A stretch of 33,376 nucleotides of DNA from an uncultured Lachnospiraceae bacterium (GTDB taxonomy: Bacteria > Bacillota > Clostridia > Lachnospirales > Lachnospiraceae), in NCBI GenBank assembly GCA_902788645.1, contig CADAKW010000020.1, positions 1 through 33,376 of the forward strand, read 5' to 3'. Position 1 is the stretch's first letter. Each line of letters begins with the position of its first letter. A program made the position numbers and the translations under genes. Positions 23,785-32,135 of this stretch are shown here, in pieces. The notes under the pieces are model-generated. The model saw nothing but the letters and a program-made list of their open reading frames with translations. It was not told the DNA's origin and searched no databases.

Positions 23785-25739
23785 GACAGCCCGAACTGTT
23801 CTATTGCCTGCTCCTCTGTAATAATAGGCACTCCAAGCTCTTTTGCCTTTTTATTTTTGGAGGAGGTGCTGGCAATATCATTATTGATCAGGTAGGAGGT
23901 ATTTTTGGTGACGCTGCCGGTTACCTTTCCACCTGCATTTTCAATCGTCTCCTTCAGAGCACTGCGGTTTTCAAAATGATTCAGAGAGCCGGTGATGACA
24001 AATACCAGACCCGACAGATCCTGTGCACGGCTGTCAGTCTGCACAGTTTCAAAAGTGATCTCCTGCAGCAGATCATCCACGGTCTTATTGTGCTCCGGTG
24101 AGGCAAAATAGTCCACAAAGCTTCGGGCGATCACCTCTCCCACTCCGTCAATATCCGTGAGCTCTTCGACGGTGGCATGGCGGATATGCTCCAGATCGTT
24201 TCCAAGCGCATTGCAGATCATCTTTGCATTGGACAGTCCGATATTTGAAATGCCGAGACTGTAGATAAACTTTGCAAGGGTGGTCTGGCGGGAGTTTTCC
24301 AAAGCAGTGATCAGTTTATTGTAGGATTTCTCGCCGAAGCCATCCATATTGACAATGGTATCGCGATAGTCCGATAAATGGTACAGATCTGCCAGCTCAT
24401 GAAGCATACCCATGGATAAAAATTTCTCGATGGTTGCCTCGGAGAGTCCATCGATATTCATGGCGTCACGGCTTACAAACAGAGTCAGGGATTTGATCTT
24501 TTTGGCAAGACACTCTGGGTTTTCACAGAAAAGCACCTCAGCGTCATTTTCGTGATGGATCACGGCAGGGTGGCCGCAGACCGGACAGGTATCCGGAATC
24601 GTCAGCCTTCCGCTCCGGGTGAGATTCTCGGCAATCTGCGGAATGATCATATTGGCTTTATATACCTGGATCGTATCGCCGATGCCAAGCTCCAGCTGGT
24701 GTACAATACTGATGTTGTGAACGCTGGCACGGCTCACGGTGGTTCCTTCCAGCTCTACCGGTTCAAAGATGGCTACCGGGTTGATCAGACCGGTACGGGA
24801 GGCACTCCATTCGATCTCCAGCAGGGTGGTGTCTGCCGTTTCATCTGCCCATTTGAATGCCATGGCGTTTCGCGGAAATTTGGCGGTCATGCCAAGTCCC
24901 TCACCGTATGCAATGTCGTCCATCAAAAGCACAAGACCATCCGAAGGAAAATCATTATGGGGAATCTTGTCGGCAAAGTTCTGGACGGCAGCAGGTAATG
25001 TCTCCGAAGTGACCCGCTGGTATTCCACCACATCAAAGCCCTGGTCTTTGAGAAACAGGAATTTTTCCTCCTGAGAGTTATGAAAATCCACATCCTCTGC
25101 CTGCACCAGAGCAAAGGCAAAGAAGGATACATTCCGTTTGGCGGTGATCTCGTTATTCAGCTGGCGGACGGAGCCGCTGCAGAGATTTCGCGGATTTTTG
25201 TACTGCTCCTCCTCCGGCAGAGTTTCATTGATCTTCCGGAACTCGGAATAGGAAATTACAGCTTCTCCACGAAGGATCATTTGTCCTTGATATGGGACAG
25301 TTAAAGGGATATTTGTAAAGGTGCGGGCGTTGTTGGTGATGACTTCTCCCACCTGACCGTTTCCACGGGTGACAGCCCTTTGGAGCGTTCCGTTTTCATA
25401 GGTCAGCACAATGGTGAGTCCGTCCATTTTCCAGGACAGAAGACCCGTCTGTCCCTCCAGCCATGCGGCAAGGTCATCGACACTTTTGGTCTTGTCCAGA
25501 GAAAGCATGGGAGCTGCATGGGTCTCCTTGGGAAGCTCGCTTAACACCTCGTATCCTACACGCTGGGTAGGACTGCCTGCCAGAATGATGCCTGTCTCTT
25601 TTTCCAGAGCAGCCAGCTCATCGTAAAGGCGGTCGTAATCATAATTGCTCATGATCTCATCCTTGCCCTGATAATACACAGCGGCCGCCTCGTTGAGCTG
25701 CTGTACTAAATCCTGCATATGTTTTTTCTGATCTATCAT
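23781..25739 (-). CDS. ligA: NAD-dependent DNA ligase, divergent clostridial type
   Basis: A 652-residue LigA that seals nicks using NAD. Order: Ia domain, adenylation domain with Lys104 in KMDG, OB fold, four-cysteine zinc site (Cys385, 388, 405, 410), helix-hairpin-helix region (about 430-560) and a BRCT domain (about 575-652). The adenylation site differs from E. coli type: SWKMDG in place of ELKLDG and TRGNGQVGE in place of TRGDGxxGE. All domains are present, so an active ligase is likely. The ATG lies 1 bp after the rluF stop, with AAGGG 8 nt upstream, indicating coupling. Confidence 0.9.
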   Translation of the reverse strand: MIDQKKHMQDLVQQLNEAAAVYYQGKDEIMSNYDYDRLYDELAALEKETGIILAGSPTQRVGYEVLSELPKETHAAPMLSLDKTKSVDDLAAWLEGQTGLLSWKMDGLTIVLTYENGTLQRAVTRGNGQVGEVITNNARTFTNIPLTVPYQGQMILRGEAVISYSEFRKINETLPEEEQYKNPRNLCSGSVRQLNNEITAKRNVSFFAFALVQAEDVDFHNSQEEKFLFLKDQGFDVVEYQRVTSETLPAAVQNFADKIPHNDFPSDGLVLLMDDIAYGEGLGMTAKFPRNAMAFKWADETADTTLLEIEWSASRTGLINPVAIFEPVELEGTTVSRASVHNISIVHQLELGIGDTIQVYKANMIIPQIAENLTRSGRLTIPDTCPVCGHPAVIHHENDAEVLFCENPECLAKKIKSLTLFVSRDAMNIDGLSEATIEKFLSMGMLHELADLYHLSDYRDTIVNMDGFGEKSYNKLITALENSRQTTLAKFIYSLGISNIGLSNAKMICNALGNDLEHIRHATVEELTDIDGVGEVIARSFVDYFASPEHNKTVDDLLQEITFETVQTDSRAQDLSGLVFVITGSLNHFENRSALKETIENAGGKVTGSVTKNTSYLINNDIASTSSKNKKAKELGVPIITEEQAIEQFGLS

Positions 25740-25740
25740 A

Positions 25741-27096
25741 TTATTGCCCTTTCTTTCCGGAGATACAGATTTCTTTTAATTCATGGACTTCCTGCGGTGT
25801 CAGTCTGCGGTAACGTCCTTTGATCAGACCGTCCAGTGTGATGTTGACCACGCGGTCCCGGCGCAGCATGGTGACGCGGTAATCCAGAGCCTCACACATC
25901 CGGCGGATCTGACGGTTCAGCCCCTGAGTCAGAATGATATGAAAACTCTTTTCGTCCTCCTGCCATACATTGCAGGGCTTGGTGACGGTATCAAGGATCT
26001 CCACACCCTCAGACATTTTTCGTAAAAACTCCGGTGTTATTTTGCGGTTTACACGGACAAAATATTCCTTTTCGTGACCGTAACGGCTTCGCAGAATCTT
26101 TTCCATCATCTCTCCCTGATTGGTCAGGAGTAAAAGACCCTCGGAGTTCTGGTCAAGACGTCCCACGGGGTAAACACGCTTTGGATAATTGATATAATCC
26201 ACCACATTGACAATCTTTTCTCCGTTTTCGGATTCTGCTGTGGTGCAGACAATTCCACGGGGCTTGTAAAAGGCAAGGAATATCTCCTCCTCCTCTTTGT
26301 GGATGGTTTTGCCATCGACGGTTACTGTCTGTCCCTCTTCGACCTTCTGTCCGGGCAGAGCCGGAATGCCGTCAATACAGATCCTGCCCTGCTCCAGCAT
26401 ACGATCTGCTTCCCTGCGGGAACAAACTCCCGCTTCACTGAGATATTTATTAATTCTAACTGCCATAATTTCTGATCCTTTTCTTTCGCTGTCCTGGCTG
26501 ATCACGGTTTCCAGCTGATTCTGCACGGATGTGACCAGCTCCTGTACCTGCTTACTGCTGTCCAGCTTGTCAATATATTTCTGTTCACCGGATTTTAAGG
26601 TATCCAGATATATTTTGAAACTGCCCTGATCGTTCTGCTTAATATAAAGGGCATTCAGCGACGGAATAAGTGTGTCAATATCAAAGATCTTTACATCATA
26701 ATAGACATAAACCCTGTAAGCCCCACTGGTGGCACCGTCCAGGATCTTGCAGTTGATGTTGCGGTAGCCCTCTACATATTCGGCCTCTGTCATAAGCTTT
26801 TTTTCATCAATATGACCGACATTGCTGACGCAGTCCGCGATCGTGTCCATGTCAACCTGCTGCTTGGCGGTATAATAACGCTGCACCAGGGTATCCAGCT
26901 CCTGACGGATATTTCCCTCTGATTTGCCGTCCAGAGAATGGATCGCACCGAAGCTTGCGACTCTGGCAGCATCTTTGGTGGTCTGCTTATGGAACGAAAT
27001 ATGAAGATCCGGAGAAATCATAGAGAATGTCCCGAAACCAATTAATATAATCCCCAAAGAAAACAAGAGTATGAATTTTTTATACTTTGCCGGCAT
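25741..27096 (-). CDS. rluF: Membrane-anchored domain fused in frame to RluF-type 23S rRNA pseudouridine synthase
   Basis: One open frame of 451 codons encodes two unlike parts. Residues 1-210: an N-terminal membrane helix (about 6-25) and a domain with RYYTAKQQVDMDTIADCV and YRVYVYYDVKI, resembling extracytoplasmic NTF2-like domains. Residues 211-451: a complete RluB/RluF-type synthase with S4 domain (RINKYLSEAGVCSRREADRM), catalytic Asp in GRLDQNSEGL, and QGLNRQIRRMCEALDY. An internal ATG at 26466 begins AVRINKYL and has AAGGA 9 nt upstream, so a 241-residue cytoplasmic enzyme can be made alone. The start at 27096 has AAAGGA upstream; an ATG at 27108 overlaps it. Directly upstream of ligA. 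Confidence 0.85.
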   Translation of the reverse strand: MPAKYKKFILLFSLGIILIGFGTFSMISPDLHISFHKQTTKDAARVASFGAIHSLDGKSEGNIRQELDTLVQRYYTAKQQVDMDTIADCVSNVGHIDEKKLMTEAEYVEGYRNINCKILDGATSGAYRVYVYYDVKIFDIDTLIPSLNALYIKQNDQGSFKIYLDTLKSGEQKYIDKLDSSKQVQELVTSVQNQLETVISQDSERKGSEIMAVRINKYLSEAGVCSRREADRMLEQGRICIDGIPALPGQKVEEGQTVTVDGKTIHKEEEEIFLAFYKPRGIVCTTAESENGEKIVNVVDYINYPKRVYPVGRLDQNSEGLLLLTNQGEMMEKILRSRYGHEKEYFVRVNRKITPEFLRKMSEGVEILDTVTKPCNVWQEDEKSFHIILTQGLNRQIRRMCEALDYRVTMLRRDRVVNITLDGLIKGRYRRLTPQEVHELKEICISGKKGQ

Positions 27097-27180
27097 AATC
27101 TGAGACATCCTTTCATGACATTATTTGCATCTTATCAGTATATCACAATGGTGGGGGGAATACAAATTTTTGACGAGATG

Positions 27181-27268
27181 AAAAAGGGCAAAACCAGCGT
27201 TTTGCCCTCCAAGAATTGCTTCGCAATTCTCGTTGGCTTCCCTCTACGCTACGAGCATTTTCCTATAC
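27181..27268 (-). repeat. 88-bp dispersed repeat, copy B (inverted)
   Basis: Reverse complement of the repeat at 7804-7891, identical over the 60 bp from GAAGCCAACGAG to the terminal T5 and differing at a handful of sites in the other 28 bp. It lies between the convergent-free 5' region of the rluF fusion and the 3' end of the phosphoesterase gene; its hairpin-T5 end could terminate minus-strand transcription after the phosphoesterase. Confidence 0.85.
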
Positions 27269-27302
27269 ACTGAAAATTGTCGATAGATGTATTGTTTGCT
27301 CG

Positions 27303-27863
27303 TTATTCATTCTCACCACAGATGCAGTTTTGTTCTTTGAAAAGCTGATTATTCCGGATCAATTCCTCCAGAGAGCAGGGGATGTAATTGTTGATACAGG
27401 CAGCGGCGTTGAGGGCATGGTCAAACTGTTTCATGTATTGATATGCACCGTCCGTTTTCTGATGGATATGTCCGTAAATATGATAGGATCCCCGGTAAAA
27501 GCCGTTCCATTCTGCCATCGGATAATGGCAAAGGATCACTCTTCTTTTTTGATCCACCAGATCCATATAATATTCAACAGAATCAAAACAGCTCATGGCA
27601 GCAGGATCCTTTAAAAGCTTCTGATCGTGATTTCCTATGATCAGATGTTTCCTACCGGTAAGCTGCTTTAAATACCAGACAAATAGCTTTTCACTGCGAT
27701 AGGCAAAATCGCCAAGAATATATACCTCATCCTCCTTGGTGACACGATGATTCCATAATTGTATCATTGTTGAATCCATTTCCCGGACATTGGCAAATGG
27801 ACGATCATCAAAGCGGATGACATTTTCATGACCAAAATGAAGGTCACCAATATATAACTTCAC
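27303..27863 (-). CDS. Calcineurin-like metallophosphoesterase
   Basis: A 186-residue binuclear metallophosphoesterase. The five motifs are all present: GDLHFGHEN (6-14), GDFAY, GNHD, CHYP and YGHIH. Length and the early GHEN resemble small phosphoesterases often seen beside phage or nucleic-acid genes; substrate is unknown. The start codon is GTG with AAAGGAAG about 10 nt upstream. It is transcribed away from the tRNA-Arg gene, and copy B of the dispersed repeat follows its stop by 34 bp. Confidence 0.9.
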   Translation of the reverse strand: MKLYIGDLHFGHENVIRFDDRPFANVREMDSTMIQLWNHRVTKEDEVYILGDFAYRSEKLFVWYLKQLTGRKHLIIGNHDQKLLKDPAAMSCFDSVEYYMDLVDQKRRVILCHYPMAEWNGFYRGSYHIYGHIHQKTDGAYQYMKQFDHALNAAACINNYIPCSLEELIRNNQLFKEQNCICGENE

Positions 27864-27908
27864 TTTACACTCTTCCTTTCGAATAAAAATTGCAATACAA
27901 TCAAAAAC

Positions 27909-27937
27909 TTGACCTTGCTGATAAAATATGATATATT
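27909..27937 (+). promoter_or_regulatory. Promoter of tRNA-Arg
   Basis: -35 TTGACC (27909-27914), 17-bp spacer, -10 TATATT (27932-27937), 35 bp before the mature tRNA 5' end. Confidence 0.7.
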
Positions 27938-27971
27938 CTAAATGTTGTCTGTGATTTACAGATGATGGCCA

Positions 27972-28044
27972 GCACCTATAGCTCAGTGGATAGAGCAGTG
28001 GTTTCCGGAACCATGTGGCGGGGGTTCGAGTCCCTTTAGGTGCG
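27972..28044 (+). tRNA. tRNA-Arg (anticodon CCG)
   Basis: Cloverleaf read by eye: acceptor GCACCTA/TAGGTGC, D stem GCTC/GAGC, anticodon stem GTGGT/ACCAT with loop TTCCGGA, so anticodon CCG (codon CGG), and T arm GGGGG-TTCGAGT-CCCTT. The CCA end is not encoded; the discriminator is G. 73 nt long. It has its own promoter and terminator. Confidence 0.95.
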
Positions 28045-28051
28045 TTACTGC

Positions 28052-28079
28052 AGAGGTGAGTGCTTGCTCGCCTCTTTTT
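28052..28079 (+). terminator. Terminator of tRNA-Arg
   Basis: 9-bp stem AGAGGTGAG/CTCGCCTCT with one G-U pair and loop TGCTTG, followed by T4, starting 8 nt after the tRNA. Confidence 0.88.
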
Positions 28080-28087
28080 AGTTTAGC

Positions 28088-28145
28088 GCATAGAAAAATG
28101 CTTGTAACGTAAAGCCAAAAACAAAACACTGGTTTTGACCTTTTT
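28088..28145 (+). repeat. Dispersed repeat, copy C (shortened)
   Basis: Keeps the start GCATAGAAAAATGCT and the end AAACACTGGTTTTGACCTTTTT of the 88-bp repeat but lacks about 30 bp of the middle, including the GAATTGC hairpin. Several substitutions mark it as an old or decaying copy. It follows the tRNA-Arg terminator. Confidence 0.7.
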
Positions 28146-28202
28146 GTTTGCCTGAGATACCAGAAAGCCAGTGCTTCCATTGGTTCTGACCTCATCTTCT
28201 CC

Positions 28203-28805
28203 TTAGCGATGATACTGTATTTTATTACCGTATTGATTCAATATGATAAAGGAGTAATCCACTTCTTTAAATAGTGGTTCTGCAAGATGATAAACATTCC
28301 ATGGTTTCTCGTCTAAATTGGGAAGATGCTGTTTCCAAAATTCATCATCATTTCTGGCACGCTCCGCGTCGAATAGATCATCTTTTGATCTACCAAGATA
28401 ACAGTTTGTGTGTTGCGTGATAGCACGGGAACGGATCATATATTCAAACGGATCATTATACCCTACTCCCATATACTCCATCTTCATATTTTGCAGAAAC
28501 CAGAAGCGGTCAGAACGATTATTTCTTGGGGCACTGCATTCTATGAAGTAAGGAAGCCGCTCATCAGTTCTTAGATATACAGACTTTCTTTGTTCAAGAC
28601 CAATACCGGGAAGTGCCATATATCGAAGAACTTCATCAGAGATAGTATCCTGCCAAATATCAAAAACATACTGACATTCCTCGGCATCATTTTTCTGCTC
28701 AAACAAACGACCAATACACCAGTTAAGATCAAGCTGTTTGATTTGACAAAATAAATATGCGTATCTTTCGAAAGAAATGCAATTAAAAGTTGTTGTTCCA
28801 ATCAT
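28203..28805 (-). CDS. Unknown partner protein overlapping the HipA/CtkA-like kinase gene
   Basis: A 200-residue soluble protein rich in aromatic residues (CISFERYAYLFCQIKQLDLNW near the start, SDRFWFLQNMKMEYMG, FWKQHLPNLDEKPWNVYHL). The ATG at 28805 lies within the 3' end of the kinase frame (23-bp overlap) and has GGAGGAG 7 nt upstream, so the two are translationally linked. Kinases of the CtkA type in Firmicutes often have a small downstream partner, but I do not recognise this one as DUF3037 or another family. Lower G+C than the housekeeping genes. Confidence 0.7.
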   Translation of the reverse strand: MIGTTTFNCISFERYAYLFCQIKQLDLNWCIGRLFEQKNDAEECQYVFDIWQDTISDEVLRYMALPGIGLEQRKSVYLRTDERLPYFIECSAPRNNRSDRFWFLQNMKMEYMGVGYNDPFEYMIRSRAITQHTNCYLGRSKDDLFDAERARNDDEFWKQHLPNLDEKPWNVYHLAEPLFKEVDYSFIILNQYGNKIQYHR

Positions 28806-29681
28806 TTTGATACTCCTCCCAAACATCTTCAAAATCACGATTCATTATTAAGCACTCAAAACGGAATTTTGATATTGTCTTAAACCAATCATAACAAAAG
28901 GATGGTACATCTTTCAAAGCCTGCAGCATGATAAGATTGAAATCTAAGTTTCTCACTTCGTCTAGTTCTTGCTGAAATTCATCGGAGTATTTTGATATTA
29001 TTTCATAATAGTTTGTTCGCATTGGACGATGAGTAACGCCCGGTCTCCAAATTTTAAATAGTGATCCCGGCATATGATATACCCGCTCCTTAATAAAATC
29101 CTTAGAATTCCAAATTTCCAGATTTACATCTGGAAACAGACTGGATCCATTATCAAAAACAGGTGCTAGCTTTGTAACTCCATTCTTTTTAACGAATCCC
29201 CAATTACCTCCGTGCCTGTCCCGATTTCCAAGAATAGCATCGAAAAGAAACATAAGCCAAAATGATCGTTTGAAATCATCTAACTGTGAATCCTCTAACT
29301 CAGCTTTTCTATGCAAAACATATAAAACATCTGAATAAGTATATAATTTCTCTCCAAGATCGGTTCCGATATTTGCTTGCTGCAAGTCTCTAAATGATTG
29401 AAATATACTATTTTAAATAAATCCTTGCAAATGACAACATCTCGTTCACAATACTTTCCAAGATATGTTTCATGACACTTTAGTAAACCGCTGTATCGAA
29501 TGAAGTTACTGCCGACATATTCGCAAAACGGAGCTAATGACATCTGTTTGCGTTTCTGATTAAAGGATGAGTCTTTCACAAGATATCCTGTGCCATTAAC
29601 CGAAATAAAAAATTTATTTTCGGAGCCTTCAAAAATTTCCTGTGTTTTCATAGAATCATGTACAATAAAACCATTTTTCAT
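28783..29681 (-). pseudogene. HipA/CtkA-like Ser/Thr kinase gene, split by a one-base frameshift
   Basis: Two overlapping frames together encode about 299 residues. The N-terminal part (29681 down to about 29412) runs to DVVICKDLFK; the C-terminal part (from about 29411) reads SIFQSFRDLQQAN and carries the kinase motif FDAILGNRDRHGGNWGF and LAPVFDNGSSL, as in HipA C-terminal catalytic domains. Adding one A to the A4 run at 29411-29414 (minus strand) would join them as DLFKNSIFQSFRDL. The N-terminal part starts KNGFIVHD. So the gene is either inactivated, phase variable, or affected by a sequencing error. It is followed by an overlapping partner gene and preceded by a PARG gene. Confidence 0.8.
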
Positions 29682-29764
29682 TAAACCATCATCTCCAAGA
29701 TAATAATACTATACCACATGGCAGGTAGTCTGTACTCAATCTACAGCAAATTCTACAGCTTGTT

Positions 29765-30538
29765 TTATATTAAAGCATGAAATGTACATTCAAACGCATC
29801 GTGATTGATCTTTCCTTTTCCGGGAATGGCAAAAATTACTTTCTCAAATACGTTTTTATAATCTGACTGTAACAAAGTAAAAAAAGCATCACTGACAATT
29901 TTTGGATCATTTCCAAAAACGCCACAGCCAAAGGCACCGAGTATTAATGTGGAACATCCGGATCTTGCTGCGGTATTTAAGACGGCTTCTACCCTCTTTT
30001 TTAATTCATTATTGCAAATACTCGAAGAAATCCCTTTGTGTGTTGCAGCACGGAAATTAGGTGCTGCGCATGTAATGACATTTGCTGTTCCAACCGGGTT
30101 TTGATTCTGATCAAAGAATGTTATCTCGGGGCTGAAAAGTCTGCGGTTCGAATAAAGAGAATTATTTCTTGCGGTTCTGTTTTTCTCGTAAAAGTTTTGC
30201 ATTTGCCGAATGAGAACTTCATATAATGTCGACTGTGCACACAGGGTTTCTTCCTGTGCGGTTGCACCATTTAGAAATCCTCCGCCGGGATTGCAGTAAC
30301 TGGCAAAATTTAAAACGCAGGTACGCTCATTCTTCTGAAGCGCAGTTATTGTACTGTCATTTGTAAAAGAATCAACAACAAAGAATTTTGTTGTAATCCC
30401 GGAAGGTACTTCAAAGGCTGCGATTTCATCGTGTATGACAGTCTTTTTTGCCTGTTCTTCAATAACGTCTGAATAATTATTTAAAATATAGTGATGCCAG
30501 TGTTCGGCACGCTCACGTCTCTGATCTTTTGATAACAT
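29765..30538 (-). CDS. Bacterial-type poly(ADP-ribose) glycohydrolase (TIGR02452 / macrodomain fold)
   Basis: A 257-residue protein of the DUF2263/TIGR02452 family. The PARG signature GGG-X(6-8)-QEE is seen as NPGGGFLNGATAQEETLC, with the tandem glutamates that do catalysis. ILGAFGCGVFGN is the macrodomain loop that holds the diphosphate, and VITCAAPNFR is also typical. It would cleave ADP-ribose chains or remove ADP-ribose from targets. The start at 30538 has AAGGA 6 nt upstream; the frame stays open to 30652 but through the terminator of purE. Located in the accessory patch next to the kinase locus. Confidence 0.88.
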   Translation of the reverse strand: MLSKDQRRERAEHWHHYILNNYSDVIEEQAKKTVIHDEIAAFEVPSGITTKFFVVDSFTNDSTITALQKNERTCVLNFASYCNPGGGFLNGATAQEETLCAQSTLYEVLIRQMQNFYEKNRTARNNSLYSNRRLFSPEITFFDQNQNPVGTANVITCAAPNFRAATHKGISSSICNNELKKRVEAVLNTAARSGCSTLILGAFGCGVFGNDPKIVSDAFFTLLQSDYKNVFEKVIFAIPGKGKINHDAFECTFHALI

Positions 30539-30567
30539 TGAGTTCCTTCCTTTCTGTTTATTATCTA

Positions 30568-30605
30568 GAAAAGACGCATCATGAATATTGATGATACGCC
30601 TTTTT
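30568..30605. terminator. Terminator after purE
   Basis: 10-bp stem (30573-30582 with 30591-30600, two G-U pairs) and 8-nt loop. The minus strand continues TTTTCT and the plus strand TTTTT, so it can work both ways. It separates purE from the PARG gene. Confidence 0.75.
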
Positions 30606-30623
30606 ATTTGGATGATACTGTTT

Positions 30624-31112
30624 TTATTGGAATTTTGCCATAACTTCCTCATTGGTTTTCATAGCATTCTCTTCCATGTCCTTACGCTCTGCCAGAAGCT
30701 TTGTGCGGATCTCTGCATGGCTGACAGCCATGATCTGCAGTGCCAGATAAGCGGCATTTTTGGCTCCGTTGATGGCTACGGTGGCTACCGGGATACCGGA
30801 TGGCATCTGAACGATGGACATCAAAGCGTCCATACCGTCAAGAACGGATCCGGACAGAGGAACGCCGATCACAGGAAGTACCGTCTGGGAGGCAACGACG
30901 CCGGGGAGGGCAGCAGCCATTCCTGCGGCTGTGATGATCACCTCGGTGCCATCCTCGTTACATTCGTTAACAAATGCTGAGAGTCCTTCATGAGCGCGGT
31001 GTGCGGACAGACAGCGGACCTTTACCTCTACGCCATAGTCCTTTAAGATGCCGACAGCCGGCTCGACCTTTGAAAGGTCACTGGTGGAACCCATAATAAT
31101 TGCTACTTTCAT
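30624..31112 (-). CDS. purE: N5-carboxyaminoimidazole ribonucleotide mutase (PurE)
   Basis: A 162-residue PurE that converts N5-CAIR to CAIR in purine synthesis. Motifs are MGSTSDLS near the start, the catalytic SAHRAHE, ITAAGMAAALPGVVAS and PVIGVPLSGSVLDGMDAL. The usual AAHLPG is AALPG-like here (AAALPG), a change seen by eye whose effect is unknown. The start at 31112 (KVAIIMGS) has AAAGGA 8 nt upstream; an ATG 9 bases earlier is too close to it. No other pur genes are in the window and no purine riboswitch is apparent in the 60-bp leader. Confidence 0.93.
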   Translation of the reverse strand: MKVAIIMGSTSDLSKVEPAVGILKDYGVEVKVRCLSAHRAHEGLSAFVNECNEDGTEVIITAAGMAAALPGVVASQTVLPVIGVPLSGSVLDGMDALMSIVQMPSGIPVATVAINGAKNAAYLALQIMAVSHAEIRTKLLAERKDMEENAMKTNEEVMAKFQ

Positions 31113-31172
31113 TTCACTCATCCTTTCGCTTATCCCTCAGGGGGATTCTATTCTATCTTATAGTAAGGGATT

Positions 31173-32135
31173 CTATTCGTTCTGTAAAGTCCCATTTTGA
31201 GCGGGATCGTCAGTAGAGATCATTTTGAGGGCTTTTTTTTCGGTATCATAATAATAGACATTGTCTGACAAGAATTCTTCCGGATCTACACATTCCCGGT
31301 TGACATGAAAGACCATTCTCAGCAGTTCAGGAGGCGCAAAACCTAACTGTTCGCGGATGATCAGCAATTCATGGGTACTGCTGGGCAGAATGTAAAAATG
31401 CTCGCCAAGCTGCTCTCCCACCTTGTCTAAAACGCCGGGATACAGCCAGACAGATGCCCCGTTGATGCCATTGCTGTTGGTCAGGATATAAAGGGACTGC
31501 TCCGGTGGCAGATCAATGTCGGAAACTCCATAAGAACAGGTAAACTGTTTAGCGTAATCCTGCATGGTCCGGAAGCTTTCCGGAAATAACCGCGGGGTGT
31601 TTTCCTGCGCCAGATCAAAAAGCTCCTGCGTCGTCAGTCCCCAGCGTTCCATAATGGCTGTGGTGATCCGCAGACTCTGGATACCGTTGATATCGCTGTT
31701 GATCACATAATAAAACACGATGGCAAGGTCAAAAAACGGAATATAGGGAATCCCCTTCAGGATTTCATTATTTTTGGAGGCATTGACCAGACGGTAAACA
31801 ATAAAATCATGGCAATGCTCAAAGGAAAGATCGGGAATCATATTTTCTGAGCCGTCGGCAAATTCCATCCATCGGTCATAGATACTTTCTGCAAGGACAT
31901 CAATATCTTCTCCGTGAATATAACGGTTATAATAATCCTGCAGATAAAAGCTTGGGGAACAGCCACAGCTGTCCCGGAATAATATCAGGCTGTCCAGATG
32001 GACTGAATTATTCTTAAGCACCGGGTTGACCTCCATGTTCAGGTCTTCCGGAATGATCTCATAAAGCCGACACCGGAGCCGGCTGACAAATTCCTCATAA
32101 CTAAGTTTGGATTTTTTCATAGATAAATAAACCAT
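31173..32135 (-). CDS. DUF5688-like protein of unknown function
   Basis: A soluble protein of 315-320 residues. It opens SKLSYEEFVSRLRCRLYEIIP, has the pattern LYILTNSNGINGASVWLYPGVLDKVGE (about 210-235), then FYILPSSTHELLIIRE and EFLSDNVYYYDTEKKALKMI near the end. This order matches the DUF5688 proteins common in Lachnospiraceae, which have no known function. The start is unsure: ATG at 32135 has AAAGG only 1-2 nt upstream, ATG at 32120 has it 16 nt upstream. No membrane segment. Gene lies 60 bp upstream of purE on the same strand. Confidence 0.8.
   Translation of the reverse strand: MVYLSMKKSKLSYEEFVSRLRCRLYEIIPEDLNMEVNPVLKNNSVHLDSLILFRDSCGCSPSFYLQDYYNRYIHGEDIDVLAESIYDRWMEFADGSENMIPDLSFEHCHDFIVYRLVNASKNNEILKGIPYIPFFDLAIVFYYVINSDINGIQSLRITTAIMERWGLTTQELFDLAQENTPRLFPESFRTMQDYAKQFTCSYGVSDIDLPPEQSLYILTNSNGINGASVWLYPGVLDKVGEQLGEHFYILPSSTHELLIIREQLGFAPPELLRMVFHVNRECVDPEEFLSDNVYYYDTEKKALKMISTDDPAQNGTLQNE

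Noticed and set aside
27972..28044. tRNA-Arg as an integration site with a duplicated 3' end
   Set aside because: No second copy of the tRNA 3' sequence and no integrase was found in the window.
29405..29425. Programmed -1 frameshift in the kinase gene
   Set aside because: TTTAAAA is present but out of phase with the zero frame, and no downstream pseudoknot is evident; a lost base explains it better.
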